Notes under the pieces: generated by a model
Database searches by the model: none
Seen by the model: only the letters and a program-made list of their open reading frames with translations
Told to the model about the DNA's origin: nothing
Assembly: GCA_017394605.1 (NCBI GenBank)
Contig: JAFPXU010000147.1
Span: 1-8,908, forward strand
Direction: 5' to 3'
DNA from: Clostridia bacterium
Lineage (GTDB): Bacteria; Bacillota_A; Clostridia; Christensenellales; CAG-138
Length of the DNA stretch: 8,908 nt
Made by a program: the position numbers and the translations under genes
Part shown: piece by piece, positions 1-6,519 of the stretch
Layout: each line of letters opens with the position of its first letter
Numbering within the stretch: position 1 is the stretch's first letter

Positions 1-1163
1 CTTCAAACGGGAACGAAACGGTTCTTCTGGAGCAGAACGAGAAGCTCGGGAAGAAACTGTATATTACGGGAAAGGGCAGATGCAATCTGACCAATACCGC
101 GGACCGGGACGAGTTCATCCGCAATGTGACGAGAAATCCGAGGTTTCTTTACAGTGCGCTGAATACGTTCGATCATACGGATATCTGCGCGTTGATAGAA
201 AAAAACGGCGTTCCGGTCAAAACGGAACGGGGCGGAAGGGCGTTTCCGGCGTCGGACAAATCCAGCGATGTGATAAAAGCCTTGAAAAGGAATCTGGACC
301 ATGCCGGCGTGGAAGTCAGGCTCAACACAAAGGCGACGGGAATCCTGATTTCGGACGGACGCGTTGACGGGGTGCGGACAAACGCGGGTATCGAACCCGC
401 GGACGCCGTGATCATCGCTACGGGAGGCGTTTCCTATCCCCAGACGGGATCGACGGGAGACGGATACCGGTTTGCCTCGGAGGCGGGGCATACGGTCGTT
501 GCGCCGAAGCCGTCTCTTGTGGGGCTCTGTACGAAGGAGACATGGCCATACGAACTGACGGGGCTGACACTGAAAAACGTCGGTATGACGGCAAAACGAA
601 ACGGGAAAAGGATATTCAGGGAACTTGGGGAACTGCTTCTGACGCATTTTGGCATATCCGGACCGATGGTGCTTTCCCTGTCTTCGGTCATCGCTGACTC
701 GTATGAGAATGTGGAGATATCCATCGATCTGAAGCCGGCGCTCGACGAGCAGACGCTGGACGCGAGACTGCTCCGCGATCTGGAAGAGAACAGACTTAAA
801 ACGGTGAAAGGTGCTTTTCACGCCCTTCTTCCGTCAAAGCTTCTAAACGCGGTCATGGCCGAGGCGGGGATCAATGGGGAAGGGAACGTTTCCGATTTCA
901 CGAAAGCGGACCGGAGGCGGCTTTTGTCGGCTTTGAAAGAGATGCGGCTGACGGTTTCCGGGACACGGTCGTTTGATGAGGCAATCGTTACCCGCGGGGG
1001 TGTCAGCGTTTCCGAAGTCAACAGCTCGACGATGGAGTCGAAACTGGTGAAAGGACTGTATTTTGCCGGGGAAGTTCTTGATGTGGACGCGATGACCGGC
1101 GGATTCAATCTGCAGATCGCCTGGTCAACAGGCGTGCTGGCGGGAAGGAGTACTGGACAGTGA
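1..1163 (+). CDS. BaiN/HI0933-family FAD-dependent oxidoreductase, 5' truncated by the window edge
   Basis: This is a flavoprotein of the HI0933/YhiN/BaiN family, annotated in databases as aminoacetone-oxidase-like or NAD(P)/FAD-dependent oxidoreductase. The true substrate of most members is unknown. The reading frame is open from base 3, giving 386 visible codons. Family members are about 400–420 residues, so roughly 25–30 N-terminal residues are missing, including the Rossmann GxGxxG motif. The diagnostic YITGKGRCNLTN is at visible residues 20–31, followed by GGRAFPAS, then ATGGVSYPQTGSTGDGY (second FAD contact), TRGGVSVSEV and the C-terminal signature GLYFAGEVLDVDAMTGGFN with LQIAWSTGVLAG. 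The first in-frame ATG, at 126, lies after the GKGRCNLTN motif and is not the real start. The stop overlaps the GTG of cmk (GTGA), so it is the upstream member of the operon. Family assignment is strong; substrate is unknown. Confidence 0.93.
   Translation, partial: SNGNETVLLEQNEKLGKKLYITGKGRCNLTNTADRDEFIRNVTRNPRFLYSALNTFDHTDICALIEKNGVPVKTERGGRAFPASDKSSDVIKALKRNLDHAGVEVRLNTKATGILISDGRVDGVRTNAGIEPADAVIIATGGVSYPQTGSTGDGYRFASEAGHTVVAPKPSLVGLCTKETWPYELTGLTLKNVGMTAKRNGKRIFRELGELLLTHFGISGPMVLSLSSVIADSYENVEISIDLKPALDEQTLDARLLRDLEENRLKTVKGAFHALLPSKLLNAVMAEAGINGEGNVSDFTKADRRRLLSALKEMRLTVSGTRSFDEAIVTRGGVSVSEVNSSTMESKLVKGLYFAGEVLDVDAMTGGFNLQIAWSTGVLAGRSTGQ
1145..1150 (+). promoter_or_regulatory. Ribosome binding site for cmk
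   Basis: AAGGAG lies 9 nt before the GTG at 1160. It supports the GTG start, which overlaps the preceding stop by four bases (GTGA). Confidence 0.8.
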
Positions 1164-1834
1164 AAGAGAGAATCAATATTGCGATCGACGGTCCGGCGGG
1201 TGCAGGAAAGAGCACTGCGGCGAAATCCCTTGCGAAACGCCTCGGGATCCGGTATCTGGATACGGGCGCGATGTACCGCGCAATGGCGCTGTACGCGATC
1301 CGCAGCGGCGTCAGGCCCGAGGATCCGGAGGGGATGGCATCCATATTGGACGGTGCCGACGTGCGCGTTAAATATATGGAAGACGGGTCCCAGCACGTTT
1401 TCCTCGGGGAGGAGGATGTCACGGGACTTCTGCGGACGCCCGAACTGTCCATGGGCGCGTCCAACGTCGGTCTGCATCCCCCTGTCCGGCAGAAGCTTGC
1501 GGAAATGCAGAGACGCGTCGGGACGCAGTACGATATCATCATGGACGGAAGGGACATCACGACCAACGTGCTTCCGGATACGCCGTATAAGTTTTATATC
1601 ACCGCGAGCGTAGAGGAACGCGCGAAACGCAGACTCCGTGAAATGGAGCAGCGCGGCGAAACAGGCAAGACGCTTGAACAGGTGGAGGATGAGATCTCAA
1701 AGCGGGACGCGAACGATATGGGACGTGCCTATATGCCGCTCAGAATCGCGGAGGACGCGGTAGTTGTAGATACGACGGATATGACGGCGGACGAGGTCGT
1801 CGAGTATCTGGTCAGAAAAATCGAGGGACTGTAA
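1160..1834 (+). CDS. cmk: Cytidylate kinase (CMP/dCMP kinase)
   Basis: This cytosolic enzyme transfers phosphate from ATP to CMP or dCMP, feeding CDP/dCDP into nucleic-acid and CDP-diacylglycerol synthesis. The 224 residues match the bacterial family length. The P-loop GPAGAGKST is at residues 11–19, the nucleotide-binding RYLDTGAMYRAM at 31–42, S101 and R110 in the CMP-binding insert region, and MDGRD at 128–132. The lid region KRDANDMGR follows at 181–189, then the C-terminal PLRIAEDAVVVDTT. The usual GRD(I/M)GT reads GRDITT here, a Gly-to-Thr change beside the substrate site; the other key residues are intact. The start is GTG, chosen for the AAGGAG nine bases upstream and because it precedes the P-loop by the usual ten residues. 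It overlaps the upstream flavoprotein by 4 bp and plsC by 1 bp (TAATG), so translation is probably coupled. Confidence 0.97.
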   Translation: MKERINIAIDGPAGAGKSTAAKSLAKRLGIRYLDTGAMYRAMALYAIRSGVRPEDPEGMASILDGADVRVKYMEDGSQHVFLGEEDVTGLLRTPELSMGASNVGLHPPVRQKLAEMQRRVGTQYDIIMDGRDITTNVLPDTPYKFYITASVEERAKRRLREMEQRGETGKTLEQVEDEISKRDANDMGRAYMPLRIAEDAVVVDTTDMTADEVVEYLVRKIEGL

Positions 1835-2433
1835 TGTTATATATTTTAGGAAAATACATCCTTGCCGGTCCGCTTCTCTGGCTGATTTTCAGGCCGAGAG
1901 TGCTCAATCGTGAGCGGCTGCGGTTCAAGGGTGGAGCGATCATCATCAGCAACCACTTCTGCGTGATGGATCCGCTCTTTGTAGCGGCCGTCTGCCCCAG
2001 ATGGATTCACTTCATGGCCAAGAAGGAAGCGTTCAAGCATAAACTGGCGGATTTCTTTCTTCGCAGGATGCTGTTCGCGTTCCCGGTCGACCGCGACACC
2101 GTGGATATCACTTCCATGAAACACGCGATGGCCGTTCTGAAAAGCGGAAAGGTATTCGGTATCTTCCCCGAGGGCAGCAGATCTCCGACGGGTACCATGG
2201 ATGAGTTTGAGAGAGGCGCGGCCTTCCTCGCACTGAAATCCGGCATGCCGATCATTCCGGTCTATTCGGATCCGCAGGTAATGAGAAGGTGCAAGATTAC
2301 CATGGCGGTCGGAGAACCGATACTGCCGAAACAGGCGACGGAGGGCAGACAGGGGAAACCGCTGGAAGTCCTGACGCAGGTCATGAAGGACAGCATGATG
2401 GAGCTTAAGAGAAAAGTCGAGGACTGCAGATAA
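1834..2433 (+). CDS. plsC: 1-acyl-sn-glycerol-3-phosphate acyltransferase (lysophosphatidate acyltransferase)
   Basis: This inner-membrane-associated enzyme acylates lysophosphatidic acid at sn-2 to make phosphatidic acid, the precursor of membrane phospholipids. The 199 residues contain the PlsC/LPLAT blocks in order. Block I is NHFCVMDP with the catalytic H41 and D46 (HX4D). Block II is FPVDRD at about 83–88, block III is FPEGSRS at 111–117, and block IV is MPIIPVY around 137–143. Block I has Phe-Cys where NHxS is common, but the catalytic His and Asp are in place. A hydrophobic N-terminal segment at about 1–18 probably anchors it in the membrane. The ATG shares one base with the cmk stop, and a GAGGG lies about 6 nt upstream. 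Linkage of plsC with cmk and ispH–rpsA is typical of Clostridia. Acyl-donor specificity (acyl-ACP, acyl-CoA or acyl-phosphate) cannot be read from sequence. Confidence 0.94.
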   Translation: MLYILGKYILAGPLLWLIFRPRVLNRERLRFKGGAIIISNHFCVMDPLFVAAVCPRWIHFMAKKEAFKHKLADFFLRRMLFAFPVDRDTVDITSMKHAMAVLKSGKVFGIFPEGSRSPTGTMDEFERGAAFLALKSGMPIIPVYSDPQVMRRCKITMAVGEPILPKQATEGRQGKPLEVLTQVMKDSMMELKRKVEDCR

Positions 2434-4782
2434 TTGAAAATACTGATCGGAAAGCACTGCGGGTTCTGCTTCGGCGTGAAGAGGGCGGTCGAACTGGCCG
2501 AGCGGGAAGCGGAATCCGGAACGGTCTATACATACGGCAATATCATACACAACGAAAGCGTGGTCGACGAGCTGAGGACGAAGGGAATCATACCCGTTCA
2601 GTCTGTTTCCGATGTCTCAGAGGGCGACACGCTTATTATCCGTGCGCACGGTGTTCCTCCGGAAGTGATCAAAAGCTGTGATGAAAAGGGCGTTTCGGTG
2701 GTGGATGCCACGTGTCCCTTTGTCAAGAGGATCCATCGTCTGGTGGAGCGGGCTTCCGGGGAATGCAGAAAGGTGTTTATCGTCGGGAAGGCGGATCATC
2801 CGGAAGTGATCGGCATCCGGGGATACGCCGGACCGGACGCGGCCGTCCTTCAGACCGTTAGGGACGTGGAAAGCGTTACCCCCGTGGAGCGGGGGTGCGT
2901 GGTCGCGCAGACGACGATGACACAGGCCCGATACGCTGAGATCGTAGAAGCGCTCAGAAAGAAATGCGGCGATCTCGCGGTATATGAAACGATCTGCGAC
3001 ACGACGCGTCTGAGACAGGCGGAAGCGAAAACGATAGCGGAAAAATCTGACCGCGTTTACGTGATCGGATCCCGGAATTCCGCCAACACAGCGAGGCTTG
3101 CGGAGATCTGCAGGAGCCGTTGCAAGGTCACGGAAACGCTGGAAAACACGGAGAATTTTTCTCTTGCCAAGTTGCAAAGCGATGATATAATAGGTATAGT
3201 CGCGGGTGCATCGACCCCCGACCGCATGATTATGGAGGTTATAGAAGGAATGAGCGAACAGGAAAAGACGACGATCGAAACCATCGAGGCGGAGGCTCCC
3301 GCTGAGGAGGTCGTCGCAACAGCAGAACCCGCCAAGGACCCGGAGGAAGTCACCGTACAGGTAAGCGAAGAAGCCCCTGCGTCTGAAGCAAAGAGCAACG
3401 ATGAGGCAGTTGAAGCGAAGGCTGAGCCTCAGGAAGAAGACAATTCTGACTTTGCCAAGGCGTTTGAAAAAACGCTTACAAGGATTCACAATGGTCAGTG
3501 GATTACCGGAACCGTTCTTCAGATCGTAGACGGCGAAGTGTATGTGAATGTCGGCTATAAATCCGACGGCATCATCCCGAAGGATGAGTTCTCCAGTGAC
3601 AGCGACGTGAAGCCGGAAGATCTCTTCAAAGAGGGCGACGAGATCGAAGTGGAAGTCCTTAAGGTCAATGACGGTGAAGGCAATGTTTTGCTCAGCCGCA
3701 AGAACGTTGAGAGCAAGAAAATCTGGGACAGGCTTCTTGATGACGAAGACATCGAAAACAAGGTCTTCGACGCAGTCGGCAAGGAAGTCGTCAAGGGCGG
3801 CATGATCGCGGACATCAACGGAATCCGTGCTTTTGTTCCCGCTTCTCAGGTTTCTCTCAAATATACGGAGAATCTTCAGGAGTTCATCGGCAAGCCGATG
3901 AAACTGAAGGTTCTGGAGGTAGACAAACAGCGCAAACGCATCGTCGCTTCCCAGAAGAAAGTTCTTCAGGAGGAGATCGTAAACGCGAAGCGCGAGAAAT
4001 GGTCCAAACTGGTTGTCGGCGAGAAGGTCAAGGGTATCGTCCGCCGCATCACCGATTTCGGCGCGTTTGTTGACATCGGCGGGATCGATGGTCTCGTCCA
4101 TATCACAGACGTAGGCTGGGGCAGAGTCAAGCATACCTCCGACATCCTGTCCATCGGTCAGGAAATCGAAGTGCTGATCCTCAATGTTGACGCGGATAAG
4201 GAAAGAGTATCCCTGGGCTACAAGCAGCTTCAGCCGAAGCCCTGGACGCTTGCAGATCAGAAGTATCCGATCGGCAGCATCGTAGAAGGCAAAGTCGTCC
4301 GTATCGTTCCGTTCGGCGCATTCGTAGCGCTTGAGTCCACAATCGACGGTCTGATCCACATTTCCCAGGTCGGTATCCACCGCGTTGAGAAAGTGGAAGA
4401 CGAGCTGAAGGTCGGCGACATCGTCCGCTGCAAAGTTCTGGAAGTGAATCCGGAAGCAAAGCGCATCAGCCTCAGCCGCAAGGAAGCCTTGATTGAAGAG
4501 GATCCCGAGATCGCGGCTCAGGTCGAGAAGGAAAAGGCGGAGCGCGAACGCATCCACCAGGAGCGCATGGAGCAGCGCGCCAAGGAGCGCGAGCAGCAGC
4601 AGGCCGCGAACGAAGCAAAGCGTCAGGCCCGCGAAAAGAACGCGTCTGAAGGCGGGGAGCGCCGCGAGCGTTCCGAGCGTCGTCGCAACAGCGAGGACGG
4701 CGATTACGATCTGCCTCCGGTAGAGAGCGCGACCACTTCCCTTGCGGATCTCTTCTCCGCATTGAAGGACGAAGTCGAATAA
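2434..4782 (+). CDS. ispH-rpsA: Fused IspH (HMBPP reductase) – 30S ribosomal protein S1
   Basis: This 782-residue protein has two parts. Residues 1–~272 are IspH, the [4Fe-4S] enzyme reducing HMBPP to IPP and DMAPP in the last step of the MEP pathway. Cluster cysteines C12 (GFCFGV), C94 (DATCPF) and C188 (ICDTT) are present, as are H39, H72, H122 and E124 (DHPEV) and the SRNSANT and GASTPD substrate loops. An acidic Ala/Glu/Pro-rich linker spans about 273–345. Four S1/OB repeats follow at about 356–424, 440–508, 526–597 and 613–684, the last two with classic FGAFV and DGLVHI/DGLIHIS motifs. The tail (about 690–755) is Glu/Arg/Gln-rich, probably helical, ending in TSLADLFSALKDEVE. The start is TTG directly after the plsC stop, with GAGGA ten bases upstream. 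Such fusions are known in Clostridia. An internal promoter, ribosome site and ATG at residue 273 suggest that S1 is also made alone. Confidence 0.96.
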   Translation: MKILIGKHCGFCFGVKRAVELAEREAESGTVYTYGNIIHNESVVDELRTKGIIPVQSVSDVSEGDTLIIRAHGVPPEVIKSCDEKGVSVVDATCPFVKRIHRLVERASGECRKVFIVGKADHPEVIGIRGYAGPDAAVLQTVRDVESVTPVERGCVVAQTTMTQARYAEIVEALRKKCGDLAVYETICDTTRLRQAEAKTIAEKSDRVYVIGSRNSANTARLAEICRSRCKVTETLENTENFSLAKLQSDDIIGIVAGASTPDRMIMEVIEGMSEQEKTTIETIEAEAPAEEVVATAEPAKDPEEVTVQVSEEAPASEAKSNDEAVEAKAEPQEEDNSDFAKAFEKTLTRIHNGQWITGTVLQIVDGEVYVNVGYKSDGIIPKDEFSSDSDVKPEDLFKEGDEIEVEVLKVNDGEGNVLLSRKNVESKKIWDRLLDDEDIENKVFDAVGKEVVKGGMIADINGIRAFVPASQVSLKYTENLQEFIGKPMKLKVLEVDKQRKRIVASQKKVLQEEIVNAKREKWSKLVVGEKVKGIVRRITDFGAFVDIGGIDGLVHITDVGWGRVKHTSDILSIGQEIEVLILNVDADKERVSLGYKQLQPKPWTLADQKYPIGSIVEGKVVRIVPFGAFVALESTIDGLIHISQVGIHRVEKVEDELKVGDIVRCKVLEVNPEAKRISLSRKEALIEEDPEIAAQVEKEKAERERIHQERMEQRAKEREQQQAANEAKRQAREKNASEGGERRERSERRRNSEDGDYDLPPVESATTSLADLFSALKDEVE
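3164..3191 (+). promoter_or_regulatory. Putative internal promoter for the S1 part, inside the ispH reading frame
   Basis: The -35 TTGCCA (3164–3169, 5 of 6 consensus) is separated by 16 bp from a perfect -10 TATAAT (3186–3191). A TG at 3183–3184 gives an extended -10, and a T-rich stretch (AATTTTT, 3154–3160) lies just upstream of the -35. Expected transcription start is near 3198, giving an untranslated leader of about 52 nt before the ATG at 3250. The -10 is built from two consecutive ATA isoleucine codons, and a third ATA follows; ATA is absent from the S1 half. This is sequence inference only, but the match is unusually good for DNA inside a gene. Confidence 0.72.
3234..3252 (+). promoter_or_regulatory. 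rpsA: Internal ribosome binding site and ATG start for free ribosomal protein S1
   Basis: GGAGGT at 3234–3239 lies 10 nt before an in-frame ATG at 3250–3252, residue 273 of the fusion. Starting here gives a 510-residue protein beginning MSEQEKTTIE, containing the acidic N-terminal segment and all four S1 domains but no IspH residue. The position coincides with the C-terminal end expected for a stand-alone IspH. Together with the promoter just upstream, this supports independent expression of S1. N-terminal mapping would settle it. Confidence 0.7.
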
Positions 4783-4804
4783 GGCTTTGACCGATTGATG
4801 ATCC

Positions 4805-4840
4805 ATCCCGGCATGTACAGCCATGTCGGGATTTTTAGTT
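4805..4840 (+). terminator. Intrinsic terminator after ispH-rpsA
   Basis: An 11-bp stem (4805–4815 with 4822–4832, one G·U pair, rich in CCC/GGG) closes a 6-nt loop and is followed by a T-tract at 4832–4836. It ends the operon 22 bp after the rpsA stop codon. Confidence 0.9.
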
Positions 4841-4867
4841 GAAAGGGAAAAAGCGCCATATTATAAT
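4839..4867 (+). promoter_or_regulatory. Promoter for nadD-yqeK–rsfS
   Basis: The -35 TTGAAA (4839–4844) and perfect -10 TATAAT (4862–4867) are separated by 17 bp. This places transcription start near 4874, about 20 nt before the ATG at 4894. The -35 begins immediately after the T-tract of the preceding terminator, so the two operons are packed back to back. The only ribosome site is a weak AGGG at 4881–4884, about 9 nt from the ATG. Confidence 0.82.
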
Positions 4868-4893
4868 GATTTCAAAAAAAAGGGTCAGACTGA

Positions 4894-6021
4894 ATGCGTA
4901 TCGGCATCTTTGGCGGCTCTTTTGATCCGATCCATTCCGCTCACATGAAAATCGCGGAACAGGCGATCGGAGAGCTGCATCTGGACAAACTGATTTTGAT
5001 GGTTGCCGGCACATCCCCGAACAAGAGGAATGCCGGAGCATCGCCGGCTGAGACGCGTCTTGAGATGGCCAGGATCGCTTCAAAGGATATTCCCGGACTC
5101 GAAGTATGTGACTGGGAAGCGATCAGGGACGGATTGAACTATACGGCTGAAACACTGGACGCGCTTGAAGCGGAGTATCCCGGATCGGAATTCTTCCTGA
5201 TTATCGGAAGCGATAAGATACGCGGGCTGAAAGGCTGGTACCGTTTCGAAGATATCGTTTCCCGTGCCAAAATCGCAGTGGTATGCAGGAAAGGTTCCGG
5301 TATTCCGGAAGCGGGGGAAGAAATGCCGGAAGATTTGCTTCTCCTTCCGATTTCTGTGAGAGAGATCTCCGCCACTGAAATCAGGCACAGGCTGTATTCC
5401 GGGCTTCCGGTTACCGGAATGATTCCGCAGAGCGTCGAGGACTTCATTTATGAAGAGGGCGTGTATTTCCCAGAAAGCATCAGAAAGATTCAGCGGAAAT
5501 GCAGAGATGCCCTGACGCCGGACCGGTATGCGCACGTGTGCCGCGTGATGGAGCAGGCGGCAAGTTACGCGGAGCGTTTCGGAGTCGATCCCGGAAAGGC
5601 AAGGCTTGCGGCGCTTCTTCATGACTGCGCGAAATGCATGGACAAGAAGGAGCAGTTTGTGCTATCCGGAGAGACGGAGTTCATTCCCGCGATACTGCAC
5701 GCGCCTGCCGGCGCCGTGATCGCGAGGACTGAATACGGGATTGAGGATCCGGAGATCCTTCAGGCAATCCGTCTCCACTGTACCGGGGACGAGGGAATGT
5801 CAGATCTTGACATGCTGATTTTCCTTGCCGATATGACGGAACACGGAAGAGACTTTCCGGCGGTGAATGAGATCCGAGATGCGGTGTGGCAGAGTCTGGA
5901 ACATGGCATGCTGGTGGCTCTTGTACATGAGGACCGCTATTTAAGAGAGAAGAACGCCACAGTACATCCTGCGGCGGGCAGAGCAATACGATACTTTAAA
6001 CGGAAGGAGAGTGCGCTTTGA
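4894..6021 (+). CDS. nadD-yqeK: Fused nicotinate-nucleotide adenylyltransferase (NadD) – YqeK HD-domain Ap4A hydrolase
   Basis: This 375-residue fusion joins two genes that are adjacent in many Firmicutes. Residues 1–~195 are NadD, which adenylates nicotinate mononucleotide to deamido-NAD in NAD synthesis. Nucleotidyltransferase motif GGSFDPIHSAH is at 7–17, IIGSDKI at 103–109 (usually GAD, here GSD) and ISATEIR at 158–164. SPNKR replaces the more usual PPHK. Residues ~200–375 are YqeK, a symmetrical diadenosine-tetraphosphate hydrolase of the HD superfamily. H214 (RYAHV), H243-D244 (LLHDCAK), H269 (LHAPAGA), H295 (IRLHCTG) and D313 (FLADMTE) match the metal ligands of B. subtilis YqeK. ATG was chosen because GGSFDP then falls at the family's normal position. 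Its stop overlaps the rsfS start by 4 bp (TTGA). The fusion might channel or balance adenylylated nucleotides; that is inference. Confidence 0.95.
   Translation: MRIGIFGGSFDPIHSAHMKIAEQAIGELHLDKLILMVAGTSPNKRNAGASPAETRLEMARIASKDIPGLEVCDWEAIRDGLNYTAETLDALEAEYPGSEFFLIIGSDKIRGLKGWYRFEDIVSRAKIAVVCRKGSGIPEAGEEMPEDLLLLPISVREISATEIRHRLYSGLPVTGMIPQSVEDFIYEEGVYFPESIRKIQRKCRDALTPDRYAHVCRVMEQAASYAERFGVDPGKARLAALLHDCAKCMDKKEQFVLSGETEFIPAILHAPAGAVIARTEYGIEDPEILQAIRLHCTGDEGMSDLDMLIFLADMTEHGRDFPAVNEIRDAVWQSLEHGMLVALVHEDRYLREKNATVHPAAGRAIRYFKRKESAL
6004..6009 (+). promoter_or_regulatory. Ribosome binding site for rsfS
   Basis: AAGGAG lies 8 nt before the TTG at 6018. It lies inside the end of the yqeK frame and justifies the TTG start, which overlaps the upstream stop (TTGA). 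Confidence 0.8.
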
Positions 6022-6371
6022 GCAACATCGAAAAAACGGTAGACGGCATCTGTGAGGCACTGTACAACAAAAAGGCGGGGGATATCATAGCGATTCCCGT
6101 CGGAGACAAGACGATCATCGCGGAATGGTTCGTGATCTGCGAGGGCAATACCGCACCGCAGGTCAAGGCAATCAGCGACGGCCTGGAGGAGAAGGAGAAG
6201 GAACTCGGTCTCGAACTCCGGCGCAAGGAAGGATATTCCGAGGGACGCTGGATCGTCATGGATTACGGTGATATTCTGGTACACATCTTCCATAAGGAAG
6301 AGCGTCAGTACTACAACATGGAATATCTTTGGGACACCGATTCCAAGGCGATTGCCTATAAAGGAAAATAA
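6018..6371 (+). CDS. rsfS: Ribosomal silencing factor RsfS (iojap/YbeB family)
   Basis: RsfS binds ribosomal protein uL14 on the 50S subunit and blocks joining with the 30S, lowering translation in starvation or stationary phase. The 117 residues match the family length. The core signatures are AEWFVICEGNTAPQVKAISD at 35–54, EGYSEGRWIVMDYGDILVHIF at about 71–91 and ERQYYNMEYLW at 95–105. The start is TTG, with AAGGAG eight bases upstream and a 4-bp overlap with the nadD–yqeK stop. It is therefore the second and last gene of that operon. The nadD–yqeK–rsfS linkage is a known Firmicutes arrangement. No clear intrinsic terminator follows directly; the next 214 bp hold an inverted repeat and the tRNA promoter. 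Confidence 0.96.
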   Translation: MSNIEKTVDGICEALYNKKAGDIIAIPVGDKTIIAEWFVICEGNTAPQVKAISDGLEEKEKELGLELRRKEGYSEGRWIVMDYGDILVHIFHKEERQYYNMEYLWDTDSKAIAYKGK

Positions 6372-6378
6372 CACGCGG

Positions 6379-6513
6379 GGTCTGATCCGGCATCAGCGGT
6401 ATTCCTGTCGGGATTGCTGCGGACTGTTTTCGTTTAAGCACGGTTCTTTGTGCGCGCAGTTTTGTGTGCTTTCACGTCAATGCGTATTACGGAAAGTGCA
6501 TACGGATCAGACC
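6379..6513 (+). repeat. 11-bp inverted repeat framing a possible structured RNA between rsfS and tRNA-Asn
   Basis: GGTCTGATCCG (6379–6389) is the exact reverse complement of CGGATCAGACC (6503–6513), 113 bp apart in non-coding DNA. Inside the arms a smaller hairpin is visible: CAGC with GCTG, then ATTCC with GGGAT around a TGTC loop, in about 6393–6419. There is also a GCAC/GTGC pair near 6437–6452. As RNA this could fold into a multi-branched element in the 3' region of the rsfS transcript. No T-tract follows the right arm directly, so it is not a standard terminator. I recognise no known RNA family. Confidence 0.45.
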
Positions 6514-6519
6514 TGCCTG

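Noticed and set aside
3..821. A 272-codon open frame on the minus strand opposite the flavoprotein gene
   Set aside because: It is a shadow of a well-conserved sense gene. Its translation is arginine/histidine-rich with no known motif, and no promoter or ribosome site is visible for it.
1551..1728. Cmk substitutions (GRDITT, and Met in the RDxxDxxR lid)
   Set aside because: The lid position is variable in the family (for example Arg in E. coli Cmk), and the substrate-binding Ser, Arg and Asp residues are intact. Only the Gly-to-Thr change is slightly unusual, which is not enough for a finding.
3204..3217. GGGT/ACCC hairpin in the predicted leader of the internal S1 transcript as an autoregulatory site
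   Set aside because: A four-base stem with a six-base loop is weak and lies in coding sequence constrained by the GASTPD motif. I have no evidence that it is functional.
2617..4824. A 735-codon open frame on the minus strand opposite ispH-rpsA
   Set aside because: Its codon boundaries coincide with those of the sense gene, so antisense stops could arise only from sense TTA, CTA or TCA, codons the strongly biased S1 gene avoids. The translation has no recognisable domain, and the sense protein is certain.
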